Shown one piece after another: positions 34,262-45,043 of a DNA stretch of 64,000 bases (its first letter is position 1; each line of letters starts with the position of its first letter). The translations under genes were made by a program, and so were the position numbers. Source of the stretch: Fomitopsis serialis (taxonomy: Eukaryota; Basidiomycota; Agaricomycetes; Polyporales; Fomitopsidaceae); NCBI RefSeq assembly GCF_022376445.1, contig NW_025954962.1:1302001-1366000 (forward strand), given 5' to 3'. Under the pieces are notes generated by a model, which worked only from the letters and a program-made list of their open reading frames with translations, did not search any database and was not told the origin of the DNA.

Positions 34262-36444
34262 ATGTCGAGCGTCGGCGAGAAGAGCTTGTCCGAGGTTTCT
34301 GGCGTGAAAGGCGTCGTAGCAGAGACAGAGGACGTGTTCGGACCTGAAGATGACCACGACATACAGTACAAGACACTCAGCTGGCAGGTACGTGCCGCTC
34401 TGATGTATCGTACGCTCTGAATGTCTTTGACGGCAACATATGATATAGTATGTCGCCTTCTTCATGATTGCTGAGATCGTGAGCAATGGCATGCTCACGT
34501 TGCCGAATGCAATGGCCGCCGTTGGTAAGTAGGCACTTGCAGTCTGCGTCACAGTACTACCGTGCAGTTATACTGACTGCTCCATACGATGCTCAGGGAT
34601 TGTGCCGTCTCTCATATTGACGATCTTCTTGGGCATGTTCGGACTATTCACCGCGAAGCTCTTGATCGACTTCAAGCTCAACCATCCTGATGTGCACAAC
34701 ATGGGTAAGGAGCTGGGTTACAAGAAGGCTGTTGTCACTCAAATTCAATGTTGTTCCTCACTCTAGGGGATGCGGGCTACCTTATCTTTGGTCCCATAGG
34801 GCGAGAAATCTTGTCAATAGGCACTATCATATTCGCAATATTCGGCGTGGTGAGCCCCCTGCTCCCCTCCTGGTCTTTCAGTTCCCCTGACACCATCTTC
34901 CAGGGGTCTGAAATTCTGTCAGGTCAACTGGCGCTCACCACGCTATCTAACAACGGCATGTGTGCCGTTGATCTCCTCCTGATTTTCTCAGCGGCGACTT
35001 TTATTATCTCACTACCTCGGACCCTCGGAAATATGAGTTGGCTGGGCTTCGTTAGCACCATAGCAATTACCCTTTGCGGGTTTCTTGCAATGGTTGGTGC
35101 TGGCGTAAACCCTACGCCCGGCCGTACATTGTCTGCCACAGTCCCTACTACTTTCTACGACGCGTTCTTGGCTGTCACTGGACCTGTGAGTATTGGAGTG
35201 AAGTGTCTTGCGCTGCAAAATTGAACCATCTAGCACAGGTCTTCGCATACGCAGGTCATTTTATGTACGGGTGCCGATCTGCATAACATCTGTCATCGCT
35301 TGCCGACTGATTTATAGGTTCTTCATCTTGATCTCGGAGATGCGCCAGCCCAGAGATGCAATGAAGGTGATGCGGAAAGTCCCTTGCCATTGTCGCACGC
35401 CTGACCCATTTTTCCGGAAGGCGGCGTGGACACTACAAGTATTCTCGACAGCTTTTTATGCAGTTTTCAGCATCGTGGTCTACGTCTACCTTGGCAACGA
35501 AGTGCAATCCCCGGCGCTCCTATCGCTCTCTCCTGTATGGGCGAAGATCACCTTCGCCATTGGCATGGTGAACTTTCTGCTGTAAGGTTATTCGAATTGG
35601 CATGTATTGCTCAGTTTGACGACGGTGGCATTGCAGCTCGGGTGCCCTGTACTCCCACACAGCAGCCAAGCTCATCTTCGTCCGCCTCTTCCGGCACTCC
35701 CGCCACCTCTACACCCATACGATCCTCGGGTGGTCCGTCTGGACTTTCCTCTGCTTCGGCGCGACCGCGCTCGCCTTCGTCTTCGCTGCCGCTGTCCCCG
35801 TCTTCTCCGACTTGACAGGCATCACTGCGTCGCTCTTCGCTTCCTGGTATACGTACGGCATAGCTGGATTCTTCTGGCTCTATGACGCATATTACCTTGG
35901 GGGTGGAGGTATGAAAGCGCTGAAGCGTCGGTGGGGCGGTACCGTCTTGGCGGTGCTGACTGTGTTTTCGGGAGCGTTCATCTGCGTAGCGGGGACGTAT
36001 GTGTCTATCAAGGTACGTACATTCCGATGGGACCTTCAGACGTTACTGAGTTCGCGCACGTAGTTGATTGCTGATGCGTACGCCAGCGGTACTGTCGGCA
36101 GGCCCTTTGCATGCAGGCGGCGTTATGATCCTGTCCAGTGGACAGTTGCGTTGTATTATATGCCAATGGTGCCGTTAGATTGGCCTCGAGCTCAGTCTTG
36201 TCTCTCGTTTGTAAGTTCTAGACCTACAGTACCATACAGCGCTAGCACACTACGGATATTCTGTCGCTCTAGAGAGTACATCACACATGCGTTATTCGCT
36301 TGTTATATCGGTCAGAATGAATACGAAGAACTGCGACGTTCAACGTTCAGACGCCTTAATTCGTTGAACTGTGAGCCTCGCTGCGCCGGTTCGTATCGAT
36401 TCGTCTGCCGATCTGGAGTCAGCACTCGCAGTGCATTGCAGTAG
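34262..36444 (+). CDS. Amino-acid transporter, AAAP (Avt/Mtr-like) family
   Basis: The start MSSVGEKSLSEVSGVKGV is followed by a hydrophilic N-terminus and about eleven membrane segments. The first is YVAFFMIAEIVSNGMLTLPN with the helix-breaking Gly typical of this family. Others include LILTIFLGMFGLFTAKLLID, LLLIFSAATFIISLP, WLGFVSTIAITLCGFLAMVG, FFILISEMRQPRDAMK, VFSTAFYAVFSIVVYVYLGN and WTFLCFGATALAFVFAAAVP. About seven introns splice in frame. The product should import neutral or aromatic amino acids across the plasma or vacuolar membrane; the substrate is not readable. The C-terminus is uncertain. After VGRPFAC (about 36,105) the open frame runs on to 36444 with unlikely sequence. One extra base near 36,112 would end it at TGA 36126-36128, which better fits the family. 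Confidence 0.83.
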
Positions 36445-36747
36445 AGTCGGTGTGGTCCTGTGGCCAAGGCGAACATACTTGTATCACCGGTCTGGCAAGC
36501 ATACTACAGTGCCATGACATACGTGTCAGTACGTAATTGAGTAGACGGCCACTGTGCATGTTCGGCGTGATTTTGAGCACGTCGGGGATTCTGACAGCTC
36601 TATCATCCCGCGGCCCGGGCCCGGAGACGCGCGCGATGCCGGCAGCCGGCAACACTGACCGGGACCCTGCAAGACCACACAGCCCACCTCCGACTCCTAA
36701 GAACGCCCTCTGCTCTGCTCAACGAGGAGCCACGGATCGCACCCGCC
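36445..36747. promoter_or_regulatory. Intergenic upstream of acyltransferase gene
   Basis: About 300 bp, the probable promoter of the gene starting at 36748. The last 100 bp are C-rich (CCACACAGCCCACCTCCGAC). Confidence 0.35.
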
Positions 36748-38279
36748 ATGGCGGTCAAGTCCGAACTCCATACCATCGAAATAAGCCGGCGGCCCCGACG
36801 AACGTGGGCGCAGACCGTCAATGCCGTTCTGGCCGGCGTCGTCTTCCTCTTCGCTGGTCTTATGATCAACGGCTCCCAGTTCATCTTCCTGCTCCCCCTC
36901 AAGGTGCTCCCGTTCGCTTGCGCGGACAGGATGTACTATGAGGGCATCCGCTACAGCAAGGGCGCGTTCGGGAGGCTGCTCGGTACGTCCTGGCGATCTT
37001 GGCGTCCTCTAAGCGGGCTGATCTGTCGCGTGACAGTGCTTATGAGCCAGTGGTTCGCGCCGACGAAGCTCGTCGTGACGTTCGAGCAAGAGGGCAGGGG
37101 CGGTTCACGGAGGAGCAGGTCAAGCAGCTGGTCGAGCGCGATGGCACAGGCAGAGTGGTGGGGTTGCGCCTCCCGCAGAGGGCGGTGATGATTGCGAATC
37201 ACCAGGTGGGCCTGTCTCCAGGTAGGTCGCTCTCACCGCGGGATCTGATCTTTCGTGACGCGTCGGGCAGATCTACGCTGACTGGTGGTATGCGTGGTCC
37301 TTGACCTACTACATGGGGACGTGCGCGGACGTCTTCATCGTGCTGAAGGAGAGTTTGAAGTGGCTGCCAATCTGGGCTGGGTACGTCTCCGTCCGTTCTT
37401 CTTGGAGAGTCTTCCGTAACGATGGACTTGCACAGGGCATGCGCTTCTTCAACTTCATATTCCTCAAACGTTCATGGGCATCGGATCGTCTCCACTTATC
37501 CTCGAGCCTATCATGGCTAGGCCGACGGGCGGAGACGCAGGACTCGCCGTTGACGTTCATCCTGTATCCGGAAGGCACGTTGGTGAGCAAAGACACGAAG
37601 CCCCTGAGCAAGAAGTTCGCGGATAAGATAGGCATCGTGAGTCGCGAGCTCGTCTAATATCCGACGAACGTCTAACAGCCGGATCTTCAGCCTGACATGC
37701 AGCACAGTCTTCTGCCTCGGTCGACAGGCCTCATTACTCTCTGCGCTCGCTCGCGCCCCGGATTCCCAGCCTACAGCTCATCGATTTAACCATGACGTAC
37801 CCCGGTGAGCTGCATTGATCCTAGGGCTACCTTATCGTAATAACACGAGCTGTGCACGCAGGCATACCGCCATTCGGTTACGGCCAGTCTTATTACACTC
37901 TCCGGTCGATGTTCGTGGACCGAGTTCCGCCCCCCGCGGTACACATGCACATCCGCTGCTTTGACGTCGCGAAGGACGTGCCGATCGGGACGTGTCCTCG
38001 ACGAATGCCGACGTGATCCCGGAGACGTCGCACAAGGAGCGCGTGCAGGAGGTGGACATCCCCGAGAAGGAGCGGGAGACGTTCGAGCTGTGGCTTCGTG
38101 ACCTCTGGCGCGAGAAGGACAAACTCATTTCCAAGTACCTTGAGTCAGGCTCCATGGCGGACGATCGCAAGGCGGAGGTCGAGATCCCATTGCGGCTGAA
38201 GCGAACAAGAGAGATCTTTGACGCCTTCTGCTTCTTTATGCCCGCTGCGGTGTTCTGGGCGTGGTGGAAATTCAGATAG
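36748..38279 (+). CDS. Lysophospholipid acyltransferase, Cst26/LCLAT1-like (several apparent frame breaks)
   Basis: This PlsC-type membrane acyltransferase is expected to re-acylate lysophospholipids. The start MAVKSELHTIEISRRPRR precedes a membrane helix (LAGVVFLFAGLMINGSQFIF). The catalytic H-x4-D motif reads NHQ-IYADWW across an intron. FNFIFLKRSWASD, then FILYPEGTLVSKDTKP (motif III) and LLPRSTGL follow. The C-terminus DAFCFFMPAAVFWAWWKFR is a second hydrophobic segment with TAG at 38277-38279. Four places break frame, each repaired by one added base: GGGG at 37097-37100 (restoring RFTEEQVKQLVERDG), GGG at 37374-37376 (restoring IWGWGMRFF), about 37730 (restoring SLRSLAPRIPSLQLIDL) and GGG at 37987-37989 (restoring VPIGDVSSTNAD). 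The intervening protein is well conserved, so recent sequence error is likelier than a decayed gene. Confidence 0.78.
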
Positions 38280-38586
38280 GCCGTCGTGTGACGGATGCGG
38301 TCGATGGTGTCCCGGTGTTGTTCTCTGAATGTGTTGTGTGTTGGAACTTGGAAGGCTCAGGCAGTTGTAGCGTTGATTCCTGCTGTTAAGTATATCCTGT
38401 AAGGTGTGGTGTTGTACCGTACCATTCTGACCTGGACATTCTCCTGCAACCATGTTACGATTGTCACAGAACCATACAGGATCTAGTGTGTGCCTAGAGA
38501 AAGCTAGGCTTACGGCATACGTGAGTGCCGCCACATACGGACACTCCGTGATAGGACGAATGGCATCATCCCCAGGATACCGTGCT
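38280..38586. other. Convergent 3' region, acyltransferase / TIM8
   Basis: This 307 bp between two converging stops holds 3' UTR sequence only. Nothing else is seen. Confidence 0.35.
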
Positions 38587-38985
38587 CTACCGAGACAATT
38601 GCGAACGGTCCCGTTGCTCTTGTATCTGCTTGACCATGTACAAGCTCGTGTCCAAGAAGCGTTCGACACAATTAGCGAGACAGGCCTCCTCGCCGCGCCC
38701 GAAGCGGCTGGACGGGTTGCTCGTGATGCACCTGCGCAGGGGATCGGGCACGTCAGAGGCGGCGGTCAGACCACGGACGCCCGGGCGACAGGCGCAAGAA
38801 TGGACGCACTTGTCCCAGCACATGCTCGTCAGCATATGGACCTGCGAGGTGAGGTGTGCCTGTGCTTGCTCCGTCTGGACAAAAGTGGCAAGCTCTTTCT
38901 GTGCATGTGGCTGCCGCTCAGCGACTATTGTGCTCGCCGGGAGAGGCGCACGTACCCGGGTTGCTTCGTCGAACTGGTCGGCCAT
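38587..38985 (-). CDS. TIM8: Mitochondrial intermembrane-space chaperone Tim8
   Basis: Tim8 partners Tim13 in a hexameric chaperone that escorts hydrophobic precursors to the TIM22/TIM23 translocases. There are three exons: MADQFDEATR from the ATG at 38985; then KELATFVQTEQAQAHL and VHMLTSMCWDK; then CITSNPSSRFGRGEEA, CLANCVERFLDTSLYMVKQI to the stop at 38587. The introns are GTACGT..ACAG and GTGCGT..GCAG and keep frame. The twin CX3C motifs are CWDKC (completed across the second splice) and CLANC, with the spacing of small Tim proteins. The VHMLTSMCWDKC and SCLxNCVERFLDTS context points to Tim8 rather than Tim9, 10 or 13. The length of about 90 residues is normal, and there is no presequence, as expected for Mia40 substrates. 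Confidence 0.9.
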   Translation of the reverse strand: MADQFDEATRVRAPLPASTIVAERQPHAQKELATFVQTEQAQAHLTSQVHMLTSMCWDKCVHSCACRPGVRGLTAASDVPDPLRRCITSNPSSRFGRGEEACLANCVERFLDTSLYMVKQIQEQRDRSQLSR

Positions 38986-40796
38986 GTTGTGGGGCGAGAA
39001 GGGGCGAGTCTGCGCTGGCGTGCGTGCGACTTCGCGGCTAGCAAGGACCTGGTGGCTGCTCGACGACACGAGTTTTCTGTGACGCCGGTGGCCTACGCGC
39101 GTCGACGGTTTTGGCAAGCAAGAACACGCGCACGTGACCGAGTAGGAACGGCCGCACGCTGCAGAGTGCACACAGCAGTGACAGCACAGGAATGGTTCTT
39201 GCCCAGCTTCGCGGGGCGGTCTGAGTCATCCGACCCGTCGTGGCTTCCCACAACGCCTAAGTTACATTTTGGTCCGCTATTCATGGCTAGTCCGAGCGTC
39301 GGAGGCTGCGACAAGGACAATACAGTCACGACCGCCGGAGATAACTCCCTTCTCATCTTCACCCGCACTAAGCCACGACAACTCAATTGTAATGGTCTGT
39401 CAGAAGAGCGGAAGGCCGTCGTTAATCTGATACAGACTAGTAGACAATATCCCTGTTCAGAGAAGGCGACAGTTGGTTTTGTGTCTTGGGCACCAGAAAC
39501 GCCGGATAAGTGACGGTAACATTGTCATAGAGAATGAAGCTTGCCCGGGATGGGAGACGGTACCCCTGCTTCGGATGCCTGCGGCGGGTGACATAGGGCG
39601 TGCGCTTGCTGAAGCCTCGTCGGCCATATGCACGCCGCACCTGCATACACGGCCCCGCTGGGAGGACTTCGTAATGTTCCCGACTCCTCCTTCCGCAGTA
39701 GAAGGGACCGAGCTGGCGTAACCTGGCTACTCTCCGTGAGCCGCGGAGTTGCACGGGGTGCGCTCTAGCGCACACGCTCCAAGCGTCCATGAGGGAGGAC
39801 GCCGCCAGACTTTCATTTGGGCTGCGCTGCTACCAGACAGAACACTGACGAAGTGAGGATCAACGCTGGAAATCCGGGAACCTGCAATCAAAGTCGGTTA
39901 TCAGCCTGCAGAGGGCCCGAGATGAAGGTATCAGTGCCATCGACGACGTAAGAGAGGCAGCGCAGGCACCTAGGCATGGCTGTGGCGAGCACAGAAGGAA
40001 GCAGCCTGCGAGCAGCGGGAGGACGGCGGGCATGTGGCAGGCCGCGACGGTGCGGAATGTCACATCGGCGGATATGGTTTGAATGGGCGGCGCAGAGGAG
40101 AACGAGATTGCCGATCCTGGGAGGCACGGGCCGCGCAGCCGCTGAGGAGGAGGTGGATGGGTGGCTGGGTGTTCGCGGATGGCCGGTGCCTGGGCACTAG
40201 CGGAGGAGGATCAGGATCGGGATTTGATGTCGTGGTTCGTGGACGGTGGGGCCCGTCGGAGGGATACGTGAGGACCTACACTGTGCTCGCGGAGGAGGCG
40301 GGCGGCACACGGGCCGCGTGCGCAGATAGAGCGCAGGGCAGGCGGACGGGGATTCGAGGGAGCGAGCCAAATGGGGCGGGTGGCCTGCATTTGCATCCGC
40401 GAAGGTCTGGCGCGATACGGCAACGTGCTGACAGCGGGCGGAGATCAGCCTGTGAGATCTTTCGGCGCCTGCGCGCTCAGCCACCAGGTCGCCCCGCATC
40501 AGCCTCCATAATTTTCATTATGGATCCATAACTACGCCAATTGTCAGTAACTATGTCCTCTCCCTCTTGTTCTCCTCCTCACCCTTGCACACTGCCACCT
40601 GCGCGGCGATAGCGCCGCTGCGTCGTCCAGATTGCCGCCCCAGCAGCCTCTTCTGCGCCTCCTCTCCGTCGTTCGCTGCACCCATCGATCATTCGTCCTT
40701 GCGCTGATGTGTATCGGACAAAGCATACTGCCTCCAGCCCACACGTGAGATCGCCCGAAGCTCCAGATTCCCGTTTACTCTACGCCGATATAAAGC
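38986..40796. other. 1.8-kb stretch without a supportable gene
   Basis: Several open frames cross this region (for example plus 38,452-39,513 overlapping TIM8 antisense, and plus 40,034-40,531), but none has family-like content and all are Arg/Gly/Ala-rich GC-frame artefacts. Given the base-loss problem in this part of the window, a broken gene cannot be excluded. It includes the TIM8 promoter on the left and the Ies1-b promoter on the right. Confidence 0.4.
40789..40794 (+). promoter_or_regulatory. TATAAA element upstream of Ies1-b
   Basis: TATAAA lies only 3 nt before the ATG at 40797. If used as a TATA box, transcription would start at about 40,820, downstream of that ATG and upstream of the ATG at 40880 (MASSSSTDRPPSAP). 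Confidence 0.4.
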
Positions 40797-42874
40797 ATGG
40801 ACGACGAACACACCGCCGCCGCGTGCACAGCACAGGAGGGTCAGTACTTGCCTCGTGCATCCCGCTCTTTCCTTTCTTCATGGCGTCATCCAGCTCTACA
40901 GACCGCCCTCCCTCCGCCCCCAACATCCAAGGTTGGAACCCCCAGCAAGTCACCACCCCGTGAGCTCCCTGGCACCAGCGACAGTGCTGCCCCCATCCTC
41001 ACCGTCCCCGCTCACAGCCCCCAGTACCTCGGTCGCAAGACCCTCCCGATAAAGCGCGGCGACGCCGAACCCCTCACCAGGGAAGACCTCCAGTATGATC
41101 TTCTCTACTACATCTTTGCCGATCGCACCGTGGCCTTCGTCGACTTCCTAGCGCCGGGGAAGCCTCTCGTTAATTTCTGCGACCTCTACGTCAATGCCCT
41201 CTACAACTCCAGCAAGTGTTCAAAGGTCCTCAAGGACAAGATGGTCGAGACGCCCGCCTTTGCTATCGAGTTTGCTAAGATTTCCCTCCTTACCAACGTG
41301 GGCAGGATAAATACCACCATGGCCTGTCAGTAATCCGCTAATTTGGATGCTCACGTCCCCGTTCGGTATAGCATTCTGACTGGCACCCTCATGTAGTTTT
41401 TCCCGAGATGAAGACTGCCTTGCGCAGCTATCACCCGGTCCCATCCCTTCAGAAGACTGACGGGAACCTTCAAGATGCCCCTCGCATCAAGAACTGCTGA
41501 AAGCCGCTCTGCTGCCCTCCGAATTCAAGGCACACCGCCCTCTTCCCCTTTGGAGATCCTGGAAAAGGCGGTAGGTTCACAATTCGCCGATCACCCGTTT
41601 CAGGCAGCTTATAAACGTCATTGATGCAGCGCGCCGGGCAAATCCCGCCAACGAGCGTCGTCAACCTTATATTCGTCCTGGCCAATTCTAACAACTCGCA
41701 GGTAAGCTGTTGTCATCCCTTCGGGTCATAGGACCGTCGCTAACCGCTGGCCTTATTTATATGACAGCAAATTGCGCACAGTCATTTTGATCCGCCAGTC
41801 GAGTTCCTCGACCTCTTCCTCCCCGTCAACCTCTCCTCTGCCTCCCGTGCCAAAGCCTTCTTGTGGCTGATGTTCACTATCTCCAAGGGCCGGACAAGCC
41901 CAACCCCTTCGATGACGATTATTCACGGACGAGCCCTGGTAAGGTACCGCGACTGCGTCACCTCACCGGTGAGGAGATGGCGCGAGAGAACGTCGACCCT
42001 TCAGAGGAGTCGAGTGGGGGCGGAGGATGAGCGCACAGCGGAGCAAATTTCTCAAGGAGCTCGTCGACGAGATGGAGGCGGAGAAGAAGAAGGCGCGCGA
42101 GCCGCAGCCGGCGCCGATGCCAGCGCCGACGACGTCCACCTTTTCAGGTTAGTGGCCAGACTGGGGAGGATCCCTGCTGCATCAGCCGGCAACGGACGAC
42201 GCGCTAACCGATTTTGGACACGCTTATTAGTGCATGATTATGGCCAATCGAGGCGCAGCCGCCCGCCGCGCTATCCTGGATCAACGTCTGGGGGAAGCCG
42301 CGGCTCGTCGCTGTCCCGCAGCGACTATCCTGTGCCCTCTCATGTGGTGAGTCGGCGCCGCGACAACCCCTCGGGCGCCGCTGTATCAGAGTACGTCGTC
42401 CTCTTCGCACGGGGCTTGAGAGAACTCCGTATTCAAAATATCGCCCAGATGAACCGTCAGGTTCTAGTCCGAATCAGGAGCGAAGCATGTTCGAACGTAA
42501 GCGTCGTCTTCGTTACGCGTACTGCCGCTGACCCCGCTGGAAAAAAATTCTAGATGCCTGGCACATCGCGGCTACCACCGATCCGCTGAACGACTCGGAC
42601 GAAGAACAGGACGAGCATGTCAGGCTCGACTATAGTGCGTTTCTCCTGCAGTCCCTTATTCTTCTGTGTCTCAATTGAATTGTGCTCCGTAGACCGACGA
42701 CTCCGTGTACTATCGCGACTACGAGGGAAGGACCCCACGCCAGAGCCAGAAACCGAGCCCGTTCCACCGTCCACTAGTATGCAGCCTTCGCAGCAGTTCA
42801 ACGCCCAGAACCCACCCCCGAGCGGGGCAGATAGTGGGACTGGTCGACTATCCCAGGTCCAATCCTGGCGGTAG
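40797..42874 (+). CDS. INO80 complex subunit Ies1-like, paralogue b (four or more apparent frame breaks)
   Basis: This paralogue of the gene at 20.6-23.1 kb shares the order of blocks. The core is PLTREDLQYDLLYYIFADRT, FCDLYVNALYNSSKCSKVLK, ISLLTNVGRINTTMA, FFPEMKTALRSYHPVPSLQ, LQDAPRIKN, then IPPTSVVNLIFVLANSNNS, FDPPVEFLDLFLPVNLSSAS and LTGEEMARENVDPSEES. The C-terminus is AWHIAATTDPLNDSDEE..LRVLSRLRGKDPTPEPE, ending VQSWR at 42874. Frame breaks repaired by one added base lie at 41494 (IKN-LLK, matching IKN-ILK in paralogue a), 41529-41530, 41875 (WLMFHY, matching WLCFHY) and 42016-42020. The start is uncertain: ATG 40797 reads MDDEHTAAACTAQEG, while ATG 40880 would need one more base at the C5 run 40917-40921. 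It is either a real paralogue with sequence errors or an early pseudogene; the errors seen in other genes favour the first. Confidence 0.72.
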
Positions 42875-43717
42875 TGCCGCCATCGCTGAATCACTGTAGA
42901 CGGCATATCGTCCGCGGATTGGGGTCCCATCCGCCGGATGACGCTCGTCGATGCTGCTGCCCTCCTTGCGCGTCCATTGGGTTTGTGTGTTCTGTACAAC
43001 GCTAACCATGTCTTCCTGTCGGGCCTGGTATAATTCATAAAAGTGTAAATATGTATCACCGGTTTCTTTTCCTGCCAGTCTTGTGTCAGTCTGTCAATTA
43101 TACTTGCTTTCATGCTCCCGAACAAGCTTACTCGGACCCTGCATGGCTGGCAGTACCTGAGAACGTAATGTATTGCCTCCGCATCTCACCGGCCCATCTT
43201 TGACAGCGTTCGCCATTAAAGATTGTACGGGGCTGGCATTGACAGTTAGCCGCCATTCACCTTGCTTCCGCACACGAATGCATACAGCATTATCAATTAT
43301 AGGGCACAGCCCACCATCTGTATTGACACTGGATGTAGTGTTGTGTGATGTATGTATACAGGGTTGGAGACGAGACGCTGGGTACTCAGTGCAAGAGGCG
43401 CAGCCTCTGCCACATTCTACTAAGCAAGGTACACGGAGGCATACGAAGACGAAGCGGATCAACCGTCTTCCTTCGTGTACACCGCACCGAGAAATAAATA
43501 CGCCAACGCCAACATACAACGAACCCCAGCGAGAAGCGCCCCCGCGCATTTAGGCTACGCGAGGGACGAACAGAAAAATCAATCCAGTGTCCATTGGTCC
43601 AGAACAGCATCCACTTTGTTTGTCCACTGCATTATATGATCGACCCGAACCCGAAGATAGAAACGAAACCGAGGCTAGGGAAGGTTGGTACGTGGGGGTA
43701 TTTCGGGCCACGACAGC
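42875..43717. other. Convergent intergenic region
   Basis: This 840 bp lies between the Ies1-b stop and the stop of the minus-strand gene at 43718. The left half is AT-rich (3' UTR). Short open frames are not convincing. Confidence 0.35.
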
Positions 43718-45043
43718 TCAGAACGCGCCGGGCAGCGCCAGAACGGCGTGCTCGAAACCGGTGCGGGCCCTTTCCCTCTCCTGGAGCTCCGGGGGAGCGC
43801 TGCGTCTCCGGAGCTTCCGCTCCTCGTCGTCCTCCCGCGGCGAGGCCGGGACGCCGAGGTCCGAGAGTGACGAGGCGGGAGGCAGCGTGCGGCGCCGGAG
43901 CCGCGTGAGCATCTTGCGCGCCGTGTCCCCGCGCGACTCCGCGGAGTTGTTGAAAGCGAGCAGATTGGACTCGCTGAACTCCGTCGGGGACGTCGCGTTC
44001 GTGCGCGGCACTACGGTAGTGGTGACCTGCAGCTTCGACGGCGGGTAGAGCGTCGGCGAGTCGGGGGGCAGGCACGGCTTTGGCTCGCGGATGACCATCA
44101 TCATGGGCTTCGACTCCGGCGCGGGGGACCGTGGCGGGAAGTGAAGACGTCCGACGTCCTGAGGCAGTACGTGCCTCCCCTTCAGGGCAGTAGATCCTCG
44201 ATGTCCTTCGTGACGGACGGCGCCGGAGAGCGCCGGGTCGACTGCAAGAAGGAGGGAAGTCGAGGAGAACCACGAGGGGTATCCTTGCCCGTCCCCGAGG
44301 AGTAAGCACTGAGGCGGCAGAAATCTGGTCTAGCGAGGGCAAAGCCTTGCGCCTGTTGGAGACGGGTGCCGTCTTGAGAGCAGGCGAGCGCATGGGCTTC
44401 CCAGGCAGGCGGAAATCCACCTGTTCGACCCACGGCTGGCCGGTCAACTCGCTCGGAGACATGTTCTCGAACACGCCAATCGGTGAATCCAAGCCCGGGG
44501 ATGGCAAGGAGTAGTGGAAGATTGCCGGCGACTCGGGCGGAGTCTTGGGCGTCACAGTCGCGGTGGGCGAGGGAGGGGCCTGCACCTTGGAGAGAAACAG
44601 TGCCCTACGCTCAACTAGATGACGATGATGAGGACGTCTAGTCAGGTCACGTAAATGGATAAGCAGATTGGGTGAGACCTACCCTGCTTGCTCTTGTGAG
44701 CCTTGATAGCAATTTCCTTGCGGAGATCCACCTCCCTCCTGCTGCCGACTGCAGAATTCCTGTCCTTGGATGCTCTCAGCAGAGCCTCGAAGCGCTCTCT
44801 CTCCAGACCCTTGCACTTGGCAGAAACATCCACCGGGCGCAAGGGGGAAAGGGCTCTGGGCGAGAGGGTGGGCGGCGGGGAGAGGAGGGTGGCCCTGAAG
44901 CCATCGTCGTCCTGGAGGACAGATATGGTCGGAGTCTTTGGGGAGAAGTCGGGCGAGAAGGGAGAGAAGGGCTCGCTGAGGGGCTCCTCGGGGGATGCGA
45001 GGGAGATGGAGATCTCAGGGATGACGGGGATGGCGATAGGCAT
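43718..45043 (-). CDS. Unknown basidiomycete protein, Ser/Pro-rich (two apparent frame breaks)
   Basis: The start MPIAIPVIPEISISLASPEE at 45043 leads into a Ser/Pro-rich region and a charged helix (CKGLERERFEALLRASKDRN, then EVDLRKEIAIKAHKSKQ). An intron (GTAGGT..ATCTAG, about 44,686-44,613) joins KSKQ-VERRALFLSKVQAPP in frame. The next exon reads IFHYSLPSPGLDSPIGVFEN, WVEQVDFRLPGKPMRSPALK. One missing base at about 44,302-44,306 is needed to continue into [20 protein letters not shown] and DIEDLLP, and another at plus GGG 44185-44187 to reach LKGRHVLPQDVGRLHFPP and MMMVIREPKPCLPPDSP. It ends FEHAVLALPGAF at 43718. I do not recognise the family. Short conserved-looking blocks in a disordered background suggest a regulatory or scaffold protein. 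Confidence 0.55.

Noticed and set aside
38452..39513. 353-codon open frame on the plus strand
   Set aside because: It is antisense to TIM8, whose twin CX3C motifs and splice sites on the minus strand are clear.
25196..42020. Programmed ribosomal frameshifting as the cause of the frame breaks
   Set aside because: Sites differ in sequence, lack slippery heptamers, and occur several times in single genes; sequence error is simpler.
40797..42874. Calling Ies1-b a pseudogene outright
   Set aside because: Neighbouring essential genes show the same kind of breaks, so the breaks do not discriminate decay from error.
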